DNA of 64,000 nt, taken from contig JAMXSV010000004.1 in NCBI GenBank assembly GCA_027559495.1, positions 671,001-735,000 on the forward strand, given 5' to 3'. Position numbers and translations under genes: made by a program. Source of the DNA: Aurifilum marmelostoma. Taxonomy: Eukaryota > Ascomycota > Sordariomycetes > Diaporthales > Cryphonectriaceae. The notes beneath the pieces are model-generated. The model was not told the DNA's origin. It searched no databases and was given only the letters and a program-made list of their open reading frames with translations. Shown here one piece after another: positions 45,356 to 57,611 of the stretch. The number at the start of each line of letters is the position of its first letter. The first letter of the stretch is position 1.

Positions 45356-47456
45356 CAAGAGACTGCAGACACACGTGTACCTACGCGCCCTAGCTCATGG
45401 ACCAGACAGGACAGGACAGGACAGGACAGGCTCACCACTGGCAGAACGAGACCCCACGTATATCCCGGGCGGATACACATGATGATAATCACAACATCCC
45501 GGGCGTAGGTCGGACTGAATGGCTGGCTCTCCGTTTGCGACAACGCCTGTCCAGCTGGCAAGTGTGGTGGTCATGGGCTCTGCGATCGGTGTAGTAGGCT
45601 CGCGCGCCAGAGCTCAGCTCTTGTTCCCCCAACCAGCTCTGCCTCGGGGGCTGGTTTGCTTTTAGCTAGCAGGCATGAGACTAGAGTCAAGCATCCAGCA
45701 GCATGTGAATACCGATGTGAAGGGAAGGAAAAAAAAGGAGTTCGTGTTGTGAGAGAAAACAAAAATAAAAAATACATGCCTTGCATTGTTCTCGAATGAT
45801 CAATCTCGCTTTGTTCATTTGGTCTTTTTTTGTCGTCGTCAGGGCATTGTCGGGGCCTCGTCGAGACTTGCCTGCTTTCTCCTTTAGGGAGTATTATGCT
45901 GTGCAACCAGAAGCACCCCCTGTACTGGAGATGTATCTCTGTATAGTGACCTGGCAGCAGGGGTACTTTGATGCGGGAAATAGGGCGGTTGCTCGCGTGC
46001 AGACAGGGTTCCCTAGACGCCACAAAACTCCCCGGCCAAATGCAAATGTGACGATCTCTTTTGGCCTGGGGAAAAGAACAGAATGAGCACTGGCATTCAA
46101 CTTTGACGGTGACAGGTCAATTAGTACCTGAGGAGAGTGGTCAATTGATAGTACATGGGTACATTCTTTGTAGGGGGTTGAGAGGAGAGGAGAGGGGAGG
46201 ACAGGGACAGCATCAGCATCCGCCTCCTACTCATCATCATCATCACCACCACCACTGGATCAGGCGTAGTGACTGCACCTGGTGCTGGTTGAGACTGGAA
46301 TGCGCCCTGCCCCCCCCCCTTCCCCTCTCTCTCCCCCCTCCACCAATGACAGGCCCTGTGAGGTCATGTATCTGTGTACCTCCCCCAACACACTCACCAA
46401 AGCCAACACCAACACCAGCACCAACACCACCCTCCTTCTCAGTAGTGGCCAGCACCCTAAACCTTGATCGTGCATTGCATGCAGCCTGGGGTCAAGTTGG
46501 AACGGCTTGACCTCCTGCATCTATGTATCCATCTGGCCCAGAACAAGCTCTGTTGTCTCCTTCTCGAATTGATATCGAGACATGCTCCTCCTCTGTGGCC
46601 TTTCAGTCTCCATCCATCGTCGTCGTCTTTGATCTCCTTCATTCCCGTTGTTGTTGTATCTCGACAGAATAATCCTCCTCTTTGTTCCTCTTTTCTTCTT
46701 TTTTATCCTCTGGTCGGGCATCTTCTTTGCCTCCTCCAATAGGTGCATCGTCATATCCCTTCACATACCACACACGCACACACAAACCCAAGGTACCATT
46801 CTTGGCAGTACAAGTTTCAGCTGCAACAACCTCGAGACATCCAAGACCACCACGTCTGACCATCCAATCATACCCTCACTGTCCTGTCCTGTCTCGTCCT
46901 GCCAGACACAGGCACAGACACACATAACACACACACACACACACACAGGGCCCCTCCTCACGGACGGGACCTGCTGCTCGTCACAATAAACTGCTACGTC
47001 CGATCCTGTGCGCTACGAGCTTCCCCAGCCTTGGCAGCCAAGCACCAAATTTCTCAGCGTGCCACCCTCAACTCAAGGTAAGCAAGTAGGCAGGAGATCT
47101 GATCCATCTTATGCCACTCTCTCTCTGTCTCTGTCCTCTCTCTCCCTCTCTCTCTCACGCACACACACACCTCATATAAGACCTGCAGTCACTGTAAGGT
47201 TCCTTCCTGCCCTTTCTTTTCCCCCACCAATCCCCAGAGCAGCGCCTTTTTGTGTGCTGGTCTCTTCTCTTCCTCCCTTCTTCTCGACGCGTGACCCACA
47301 ACATTACAAATATCCCACAATCTGCATTTATCATCACCGTCGCCACCAAGACAAATTAGCAATTGACGACAGCATCCTCACTCTGTGCCTCCGTTCGCGT
47401 ATATACACGACGGGGGGTCTTGCGGCAGTAGGAGGATTGCACCCGTCCAGAAACCC

Positions 47457-47479
47457 TTTTTTTTTTTTTTTTTTTTTTG
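47457..47479 (+). repeat. T23 homopolymer
   Basis: Uninterrupted T run in spacer DNA. Confidence 0.9.
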
Positions 47480-48256
47480 ACCTTTTTCCCCTTCTTTGCC
47501 CGACTAGACCAAGACCCCTGAGGCCCCACGCCTGCCCATCCCTCGCAACCCCCCCCCCCCCCCCTCTTCCCCTCTTCCCACTGTCTCTCTCCCCCAAGGT
47601 ACGTACCGAGCTACATTCCGCCAAGGGTGGGAGGGTGGTGTTTTTACGCCCATGTACCCCTCGTGCACTGTAGAAGGGGGGGTTTGCTACCACTAGGCCA
47701 GCGAGGCACCACGATACTACCTACCTACCCACGGTACATCTATCTATCTAACCACTGCCGTTTTGTCATTAGCCAGACGAGAGCGAGAGTTGCGATTCGG
47801 TTCGAGTCGAGAGGCCTTTTATTTTTCTTTCGTCGCGTCAAGCCTGCTGCGCCTTTCACGAGACCAACATTGAGTTAGGGAGAGAGAACCTTTTGAAAAA
47901 GGAAAACCTCGGTATCCCCGACCGACAAGAATCTGTCAAGAAACAACCTTAACCGATCCCTCTCTTCCCTCTCTCTCCGTCAGTTGTCCTCCTTGCTGGG
48001 CCCCGGTCCGATTTCCTCACCTGTCTAGCCGCCTCACTCTTGATCCTTCCTTGGACTTGACGTCTTAGTGCCCGCCCTCAGGCTACGGTAGTGCCACCCA
48101 CGTCGAGAGAGACAAGAGACAAGGAGCGAGAATTCGAGAGCGGGGAGAAAGGAAAAACCCACCAGAGCACAATAGGCAAAGGACGGGCCCGAGATCGAGA
48201 GCAGGTCAGGCAGTAGAGACAAGAACAAGAGGAGGAAAAAGGGCCCCTTCGTCGAC

Positions 48257-48280
48257 TTTTTTTTTTTTTTTTTTTTTTTT
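48257..48280 (+). repeat. T24 homopolymer
   Basis: Uninterrupted T run about 260 bp upstream of the SAT4-type kinase start codon. Confidence 0.9.
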
Positions 48281-48542
48281 AACCGGACCGTATCCCACCA
48301 CCACCACGCCCAACAAGACCACCGCGCTTCTTCCTTCCCCCCGGAAAACTCAAAAAGAGATCGAAGCCAGGAGGAGTCTCTGGACTTCCCAGAAGGGGCC
48401 AACCCAGCCTCGGAAGTCTGGCCTGACCCAATCTTTTTTTTTCTCTCTCTTTCTCTCTTTTCTCCCCCATTCCATCGAGTTATTCCTTGTTTTGACCCGT
48501 TCGCACTACACTACTACCACCAGCAGTGTGTGGCTTCCCACC

Positions 48543-49555
48543 ATGGCCGCCGTGTCAGCACCCCGAGAGGCTGCTGCTCCTCCTCCTCCTTCTGCTCCCA
48601 TTCCTTCCACCACCACCACCACTCCAACCTCACGTCAACCACAATCTCTGTCTGCTCCCAGCAGAAATATTGCCTCATCAGGCATACCTGCAAGTCAAGG
48701 TAAGTTTAACCTGTGAAACCCAGAAACAAATACTTCCATCTTTATCTCCCTCTGCTTCTGCATTTCTATCTTGATTCTTCTTTTCCTCTTGTCTTTGAAG
48801 GCAGTAGTGAAGACATACAAACAAAAAAAAAAAAAAAAACACAAGAACCCACAGATCACCATGTATATATATTCAGCTCTGCAAGACACATTGAAGAAGA
48901 ATAAAGAAAGGTGAATAGACTTGACGTGATGACTGACTTACCTTGTCCACCTCTCTCTCTCTTTGTTAGGTCCCTCCCCCACCACAGTCACCAGCAACGA
49001 CGGCTACAGCCTCTCGTCATCACCACACCAGCACCCCATCGAGCTCCCTGGTTCCATTCCCGAGGAGAGCGATGAGGAGTCAGAGATTGTCTCCCACAAC
49101 GAGCCAGTCACGCCTGTTAGCGGCAGGCAGTCCTCCGAGTTCCCGGCGATCCAGCAGAACCGCGACGGCCACGACGGCAGCAGTCTGGTGCCCTCTTTTC
49201 CCTCGATCCCATCCGACACCCCAAAGGCAAACCTAGCCCTGCGCCAATCCCCCCTTTGCCGACAACACCTTCCAGTTCCCCTCCGAGACCACCGACGAGG
49301 AAGCCCAGCAGGACACCACCCTGAAACCCCCCCTTCTCGTCGCAGCGCCGGCAGAGCACCTCGGCATCTGCCATCTCGCCCCCGACCACCGCCCGGACCT
49401 CGACGGACGAGCAGCAGGAGGCCGCTTCTACCACCAGCGCCACAACCAGCCAGGACCGTCGGCGCAGCACGCGCGGCTCTACCTCGTCGGGCTTCAAGCG
49501 CACCATGTCCAATCTCTTCTCCAGCAACCGCAAGCCCGCTGCGCCTATAGATAGT

Positions 49556-49600
<45 letters not shown>

Positions 49601-51392
49601 AACGTCATGGTGGTGGCGGCCCCCCAGCAGCAGAACAACGGCGCAGAGGCACCACGCCGGTGGTCCATGGCCCGCTCCTCGGGCGCCACCCCGCTGTCCA
49701 CCATGCCGCCCTCGCCCACCTCGCCGACCGACGACCACGACAACAAGAGCTTCCTGGCCGCGCCCCTCGACGCCACCAAGGAGGGCCTCTCCAAGAAGAA
49801 CCGCTCCTCGACGGGCCTGTCCCTGCGCAACCGCGTCAACTTCACCCTCGGGGGCAGCGGCCGCGGCAGCAAGATGGGCGGCGGCGGCGGCGGCGGCGGC
49901 GGGCGGCAGCGCGCGTCCAGCTTCGACGGCAAGCGGCCTGACCACCTGAAACAGAAGGACGAGGCGCCGGGCCAGCCCCTGCACGCGCGGCAGGTCTTCT
50001 ATGCCGTGGCCGAGGCCGGTGTCGGGGTCAAGGCGCGACGGCTGAGCCTCAGCCTCCCGGACGACATCCTGATCGACGTCGGGGACCTGACCAAGGAGTT
50101 TGAGTACCAGCACAAGTTCTTTGGCCGGCACCGCGACAACCTCGGCAAGGGCGCCACGGCGCAGGTCAAGATCATGGCGCGCAGGGGGTTCCCCGGCGAG
50201 CTGTACGCCGTCAAGGAGTTCCGCGGCAAGACGTCGTCCGAGACCAAGGAGGAGTACGAGAAGAAGGTCAAGTCCGAGTACAGCATCGCCAAGAGCCTGC
50301 ACCACCCCAACATCATCGAGACGGTGCGGCTGTGCATCGACCACGGCCGCTGGAACCACGTCATGGAGTACTGCTCCGAGGGCGACCTGTTCTCCCTCGT
50401 CAAGAAGCGCTACCTGGGCAAGCCCGAGCGCATGGGCGACCGCCTGTGCCTGTTCAAGCAGCTGGTGCAGGGCCTCAGCTACCTGCACTCCAACGGCATC
50501 GCCCACCGCGACATCAAGCTCGAGAACCTGCTGCTGACCAAGGACAGCAAGCTCAAGATCACAGACTTTGGCGTCTCCGAGGTCTTCTCCGGCATCCACC
50601 CCGGCGCTAGGGAGTCGGGCGGCGAGTGCGGCAGACAGATGGGAGAGGTGCGCCTGTGCAACCCGGGCGTCTGCGGCAGCGAGCCCTACATCGCCCCAGA
50701 GGTCCTGGCCAAGGACAGAAAGTATGACCCCCGCGCCCTCGACGTGTGGGGCGCCGGCATCGTCCTCATCGTCCTCATCTGCGGCTCGACCCTGTGGGAG
50801 AAGGCAAAGGTCGACGCCCCCAACTCGGAGCACTACACCGCCCTGGTCAGGTCCCTTTGACAGGTGGAACGCCAAGGACCGCAGCGGCAAGGTGGGGGAG
50901 AGGGAGAAGAAGGAGGAGAAGAAGCAGCAGGGCGAGGCCGACGAGGGCGACGAGGGGACAGCCACTGCCGCTGCCGCTACCGCTACCGCTGCCGCCGCCG
51001 CCGCCGCCAGCCCCAGCCCCAGCCCCAGCCCCAGCCCCACCACCTCCTCGTCCTCCCAGCTGCCTGCCATCACCGAGTCCGACTACCCGGCCTACTACAT
51101 CTTTGACACCTTTGTCAACCCTCCCGCCCTGCGCCGCATAATGCTGATGATGCTCAACCCCAACCCTGACGGCCGCGCCTCCATCCACCAGATCCTCAAC
51201 CACCGCTGGGTCAAGAACATCGAGTGCTGCCAGCTCGAGAGCTACGACGACCCCGCACTGGTCATCGACGCCACAAAGAGCGCCACCCTCAACGCGAAGG
51301 GCAACAAGAAGATCTTTTGCCACAACCACCTGCCGCCTCAGGCTCACAACACCCACTCCCTGGGAAAGATGCCAGGTCAGGCCGGTTATTAA
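48543..51392 (+). CDS. sat4: SAT4/HAL4-type serine/threonine kinase, with three frame breaks
   Basis: Exon 1 is 48543..48699; after a 270-bp intron (GTAAGT...TAG) exon 2 runs 48970..51392. About 858 residues if three single-base breaks are allowed: C6 at 49249..49254, C7 at 49327..49333, and a non-homopolymer site within 50848..50857. The N-terminal half is disordered (S/T/P-rich, a 15-Gln run, a Gly run). The kinase domain has GKGATAQV, AVKEF (beta-3 Lys), HRDIKLENLLL, DFGVSEVF, SEPYIAPEVL and the helix-F segment ALDVWGAGI, all catalytic residues intact. The tail HRWVKNIECC with a KIFCHNHLPP end is typical of the fungal Hal4/Npr family, whose yeast members stabilise plasma-membrane transporters including Trk potassium uptake. 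Between subdomains X and XI lies a charged/Ala/(SP)n insertion of about 60 residues. Role by family only. Confidence 0.87.
49556..49600 (+). repeat. (CAG)n polyglutamine tract in the SAT4-type kinase
   Basis: Fourteen CAG codons and one CAA code 15 Gln in the disordered N-terminal half, just after the conserved MSNLFSS segment. Confidence 0.95.
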
Positions 51393-51912
51393 TTCCAGTC
51401 TCAAGACCGACTGATCCCGATTGACACACCCTCAAAACGCTCAACCCGCCCAAGGCATCGTTCCCACCACATCGGATTTGAGTTCCTTCCCGTGGGGCTG
51501 GGGTCGCATCCTTTCTTGCACAATACTCTTATCCTCTATGGGACACACAAGACTCGATCCGCGATGCTTCTCCTTTTTTTTCCTCTTTCTTTTTTCAATC
51601 TGATTTTCGTTTTTTTTTTTTTCTCTTGTTTTGTTGTTTTACTACTACCACGCACAGGGAGGTCTAGACTGCGACACAACGCATTTCACGGACGAATGGC
51701 AGGCGTTTCACGGTCTCTCTCTCTCTCTTTTTTTTTTTTGCCCCAAAAATTCTCTCTCGCTTGTCGGAGGGGGGATTTGGGCGGTTTAGTCCTGGTTAGG
51801 TTTCACTGGGCAACTTTTGAAATCACGACCGGTCATGTCACGAAACAACATTGGGCGGCAAGGTTTCATTTGGGAAGTTCAGCCATCCTGGGTGGGAAAG
51901 GCTGCATTGTGC

Positions 51913-51913
51913 A

Positions 51914-51965
<52 letters not shown>

Positions 51966-51975
51966 TTACTACTAC
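51913..51975 (+). repeat. (ACT)n microsatellite
   Basis: About 20 trinucleotide units with one interruption, 520 bp beyond the SAT4 stop codon. Confidence 0.92.
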
Positions 51976-53934
51976 GACAATAACATGGCGGTCGGTGTCT
52001 TTGGGACCACTGCTTTTGCACTGGTCATTCTTTTTTTTCCTTTTCTTCTGGGTTTTCCCCCTCGCGCTTTACATGTTTTCTAATAAATGAAGAAATGTCA
52101 AGGCGAGAGAAGCCTTAAGAGAAAGAGAGAGAGAGAAGAGAGAAAGAGAAACTGGCAGCTGCACCGTTTTGAGCATCTGCCCAGACGAGGCTGAACGAAC
52201 AGAGCAAGAATGGTGGGCGGGCCTTTTTTTTTTCTTTTTTTCCTTTGACGATACAGGGGCGTGCTGCAGTACATAGCCTGTCAGACTGGAGAGGGCATGG
52301 GTTGGCTCCAGTCACCCACATAAACCGAGCTCTCTACCTTACACATGTCGAGAGCAATACGATATACACCATGAGCAACTATTACCCACTCCGATCTCGC
52401 ATGTGATGGATTTTCGCATTTTTGTGAGACTTGTTATCACCCAAAAGGTCTTGTCGGCGTTGGCACCAACACCAACACCACCAGCAGCACCCATTTCGGT
52501 CGCCACTCATCACTGGCTGGGTTGGCAGAGCCGACAGCCAGCCAGTCCATGTCGTGACGTCGTACGTACTATGGACAAACCCCCTCCCCTTCCTCAACTT
52601 GTTCGTTTTGCTCACCAGACTAGACAGATAATCTACAAAGGTAGGGAACTACTAATTCCTGCATGTGCTTTCCAGGGAGCATGTCCCAACAGTGATCAGG
52701 ACCTCACCGTTCAGCCACTGCATTCTCTTGGTACTACTACTGTAATGTCCGTCGTGCATTACTGTCTGCCTGCCGGTCGGCCAAATCGATGTTCCTTGGG
52801 ACCGAGGTCGATGGCAGCGGACAAAGTATGCCATGATGACTGTCTCACTCTTCTCTTACCCTCCGGAGACGAGCTAATCAAGACGGACAAAAGGGAAACC
52901 ACCCCTCCTCCTCCTCCTCCTCCTCGATGTTAGAATAGGAGGCCAGCCCGTCCCGGGGGGGGGGGCGGGTCGAGGCGCATAAGGGAGGGTGTACAAGCAA
53001 GCATCTAAAGAGAACATGGGGTCTGTCTCTAGTAAAAAGCAACTGTGTAAAGGTACCATGGTATGTAACAACACACCGTCATCTCCCCCTTCCCCCTCTC
53101 CTCCCCCCCTCCTTAGGTCATCCCTTACACAATGCGGTATTTATTTGTTTCTCAATCTTTTTTTCATACGACCAAGCGGTCTAAGCCCGACTGACCGCTT
53201 TAGCTGTGCCCTCCGTCAGCTTTCAGCTGGCCCGAGTTTGTCTCTTGAGGTTTCGCGCAGGACGAGGTAGACTAGAAAGGGAAACGGAGGGGGGAAAAAA
53301 AGTGACAGACCGCGCGGGCTGATGGACAATGTGGTAGCTTGCAGGTTTTGAATCACATCACCCCCCTAAAAAGAAGAACGGCGTGAGACGGACCGCGCGG
53401 ACCGTGGTGGGCCAGAACATGAGAGAGATAGATGCACATGTGCAGGAGAGCTGAGTTCTGCGACGGCGCCGGCGCTGCTGCAGGATGGTCCTGTAGCGGA
53501 GCTAGGCTGTCAGGCTGTCCGGCGCCCTTTTTTATTGCGCCGTCTCTGGAACGGAGATGGGACATGGTGCGCGCATATGGGGACGGGGCAAGTCGGTCGA
53601 ATTGGCATGTGTAGCAGAGCTCTGTCAATGACGGTTGGACGGGTTTAGGTGGTGGTGGTGCTTGTTGGCTATTGTTGTTGTTGTTGTTGTTCATGTCGGC
53701 GCAATTGAATTTGGTCGAGAACTACAGACAGGGCTGGTATTTTGACAGGTAGGAAAAGTAACCACCCCCTCCCCCCCCCCCCACACACCATCCTTTTTTC
53801 CATTCTCCCTAGGGCATTTTTTTTCTCTCAATCTCGGGAGATCTCCAACAAGACCTTGGCTGCTTCCGTGTGCGACGGCGACACAGCATGAACCGGCCGG
53901 GGTCAACCAATAGGACGGGATGCAGGGGTAAAAT

Positions 53935-53937
<3 letters not shown>

Positions 53938-53983
<46 letters not shown>
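53938..53983 (+). repeat. (GT)n microsatellite
   Basis: About 23 GT units in spacer DNA. Confidence 0.92.
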
Positions 53984-53984
<1 letters not shown>

Positions 53985-56900
53985 ATGGGGGATGTCCGTT
54001 CTCCGTCTACGCATGCGACAAAAAAGACTCTGATTCGACCATACCTTTTTTTTTTTTTTTTGGTCTGCGAGGACACATTCATTCACCCCGAGACATTGAG
54101 AAACAAAGGCCGCGTGCGGCCCAATTGCCGAACGAGACGCCGAGATCGTCTCTTCTCCTCTTCCTCTTCCTTTTTTTTTTTTTTTACTTTGCCATTTTTC
54201 CTTGGGAGGGATTCATCTTCTTGCATGCATATGGCGTGGGGGTGTGTCACGACAGCTGGCAGCGCACATGGGGTCGCGTGAGTTGATCAAGTGGTGGTCA
54301 TGGGGCTTGTTCTCTTCTCCTGCCCGGGGGGGGGGGTTCTTCCTTCTTTTTCTCTGCTGTCACTGGCTGGGCAAGCCGACGAGAGAATGTGTGGTTTACC
54401 CCACCTGGCCTGGGCTGAGATCTGATGTCTTTGTTGTCTTGTTCTTGCCCTTCCTTTTCTCCGCTTTGTTCTAGAAAAAAAATCACGACGGAGAAGAGGG
54501 AAAAGGTACAAGAAGGGTATTCAGTACTTGCAACTCAAATCTCCAAGGTAAATGGATATTTACCCCCCACCCCCGTGTCCACTCGCGGGTGTACTTGGAC
54601 GACGACGATGGCGGCGGCGGCAACAACAACAACAACAACAACAACAGGAATGACGGCTGGCGTTGGTTGTCTCAGAGTTCCTCAAGCCCCCACGTTCACG
54701 CCTGGGTGCGGTCCCCTCTTATGTCTAGGTCTGCATTCGTTCATCCCGCGAAACCTCGGGTTCAAGGAGTAAACCATACGAGAAGCCCAAGTATCATAAT
54801 GATAACCCATGTTCCTGCTGCTATGGATGTGCTGGACCTCGACGGGTGCGCATATCGTGACCACGGTTGGGGTTCCAGGACCTGGTACGTACAAGCCACC
54901 TCTCCCCCACCCAAACCCCTGGCAGGAATGAATGCCAACGCAGATCTGCATCTTTCCCGCATGCAAGCTCTCGCTGGCCTCGATAGCCTTTTCCCCCCCT
55001 GCTGTGTCAGACCGGTGACTTTTTGTTTGGGGCCGGAACATAAGAGCAGTGTTGCATGGGTCACAATGATCGACGACGCTCGGACAGCAGGCCTTGTTTT
55101 CCCCCCCCCCCTCCCCCCGACGGCGGGGACCTATTCATTGGCTTACAGTATAAGCCCTGTCCTCAGCTCTTGCTTGTTCTATTCGTTCTCCTCAAGCAAA
55201 ATTGCTGCGTCTTATTGCACAAGACCAGTGCTTGTTTCCGAGGCTAGGAGAGAGCAAAGAGAGCGAGAACCAGGGTGGGGAAGAGAAGAGTTGACGGCAG
55301 GCCGGGTGACGGATGGAGTCAGGTTTCACCGGAAGCTGCCGTGGCTTGCTCTGATGCCCATGGGTGGTGTTTCTAAGCTTTTAGTGTGACTTGCTGACTT
55401 GGCTGGTGTGCCTGGCAATACTGCTTACAGGAAAGAAAGAAACCCAGGATGAGAGAAGAGGGGGGGAGGGGGGATGGGAGCAATGCCACGACGATAGCGC
55501 CGGTCCTGTCCTGCACATGGCTGTCTAGATCAGCTCCGGGGCGACTTTATGTCGTGTCCCTCACAGCAAGAATGCACAATGCGTGTGATCTACTCGCTCT
55601 CCTCGGACACGGGGGAAAACTGGTATTTTCCTTACTGCTGTGGCGGCTCCGGCAAGGAATGACGATACCGAATGATCTCTGGCTGGATTGGTCCATCGCC
55701 TCTTCAACCCGCCCTGCTGCAGAATATTCATTGGGTTGCAAACTCTACCACGGCATTAGCGACGAGTTATGCGCTGCTGCTCCACCGACTGAGCATCCCG
55801 GTGGTGAGAACGCTGGGGCGAAGGACTGGCCCAGAACTTCCCCCGTGCAACGTGTCTCGGCCTCGGGCTTCCACGATGACAAGTTTCGAGGCATGTCACA
55901 GCCACGAGACTTGTGGGAGTGTGACCAGAGGGGAAGGGGATACACCATTCACGTCTTCGTGGGGATCTCCATGCAGCGACCAGTACGGCTGGGCATCAGT
56001 GACATGCATGTGTGATACTGTACGGCACTTACAGCTCTCTCCACCCACAGGTAGGTCCCATTAGGTAGGTAGGCAGATTGAAGGACTGCGGGAATGGGGA
56101 AGTGCAAGACTCCAAGGCAACTGAGACACAGCCGCCGGCAACATCGTGACGATATGGCTTGCAGCTGAGGCTCCATTCAGTATTGGGGAAGCATACACAC
56201 AAACCACCTCGTGCAGCCCCCCCCCCCCCTTCTCCTTTCCACTTCCCCACACATGCCCCCAGCAAGGTACAGGTGCCCTGTGTTTCTAGTCCTCGGGAAA
56301 GTACTTACCAATGTATATAGTAGCACACCACACCGCATAAAGTCGTGTCTCTCTTGACAGGCCGTCTCAGGATGCCCTTCCCTGTCCAACGGCTACGCCA
56401 CGGCCTTGGCCATGTCAGTGCCCCCCCCGGGGCATTTGCTCGTCCAGCAGGCGCACGCACTCGCCTGTGTATCTGTATCACTTGAGGGGGGGGTCCGTGT
56501 ACCCGAAGAGATTGCTCAAGGGAGAGAGCCCTCTCAGCCCTTCTTATTTGAAGTTTACATATACCGTGGTGTGGTGAGTTTTATGTTGACTTTGCCTCTT
56601 TGACAGGACACAACACCAAACGTCCCCCGACCCCCCCCCCGGTCTCCTCCTCACACTTGTACCACTGACACACTTGGCATGCTCGGCACGGCCATCATGT
56701 ATCCCGTTACCCCTCGATGAGGCTGCTGGGCGGTTCACTTGGCGTCACCGATATCATCCGACTTGGCGCCCATCATGAACGAGCTTGGTACGGCACATCG
56801 GACTGCCAAGCAGACAGGCGAAGATGCCAAGCTGGGCGTGGTGGAATTTGTTTGACTGACACCTCTACACGGTACGCCCTCTCACCTCTCGTGAGATCTC

Positions 56901-57611
56901 GGCATTCTTGTCTTGTTTGTCTCTTGTCTCTTGTGTGGGAAAAATCACTGCTTGGCATGACGCTGAGAAGGGTGAAGTTTTTTTTCCCTGGCCGTCGAGT
57001 TACTGGTAACAATGAAGGTCATGCATGACCTTGGCTGGCCGGCCGGCCGGTGAGCAAACATTCTTCGTCACTTGGCGCTGAGGGGGCTGAGCAAGACGGC
57101 GAGAGGAAGAGGTCACACAGACTGTTCTGCGTGGACCTCAGGATCAAGGTCCTCGCTCACCCCAAACTATAGACTCTGCGGTCCTCGAAAGGACAGCATG
57201 GGCACGTTCCAGGCAGTGCTGATGTCTCACGTCATGAGGAAGTCAAAGAGGACAGAACAGGTAGACCATCATCGTGTGTTCACCCGGACCCGCGATACAA
57301 CAGACGAAGGGGCAGGATATGAAGGAGAGCTCGATTCCTACGTTCGAAAGCAGTCCATGCTTCTCCCGCTCACTGTGCTATAGAGTCCATGGCTGTGGCC
57401 TTTTCTCTATATCATCTGTGCTGTGGATATGCATGTATGCCTCGTATTCGTCAATGCTTAATGATGATGGGGGTGTTTTTCCCATTTGACATTACTATCC
57501 TATCCCGAACCCAGACCCGGTTAACCCTTGAACGCCTTGCCAGTGGGCTTTGGAGATGTATAAATATATATATAAAACACGTGTATGCTTGGACACCTTT
57601 TAGACGACTTC

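Larger units (their letters stand above)
40475..48542. other. 8-kb gene-poor spacer
   Basis: No supportable gene. Simple repeats dominate: (GGAT)n near 40936..40970, (GT)n at 42177..42206, (AC)n(TC)n at 42841..42896, an interrupted G tract at 45323..45355, a GGACA tandem near 45409..45430, and T tracts at 47457..47479 and 48257..48280. The final part upstream of 48543 is CT-rich and likely contains the promoter and leader of the SAT4-type kinase gene. Confidence 0.4.
51393..57611. other. 6.2-kb spacer between SAT4 and NVJ2-like genes
   Basis: No supportable gene on either strand. It includes (ACT)n at 51913..51975, (GT)n at 53938..53983, several C runs and T tracts. The longest open frame (55449..56015, plus) has no domain and looks like a chance frame. 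The last ~100 bases before 57612 lie 3' of the NVJ2-like gene. Confidence 0.4.

Noticed and set aside
49004..51073. 689-codon minus-strand open frame
   Set aside because: Antisense shadow of the SAT4-type kinase gene, rich in L, A and G with no domain.
55449..56015. 188-codon plus-strand open frame
   Set aside because: No domain, no plausible splice partners, composition like the surrounding spacer.
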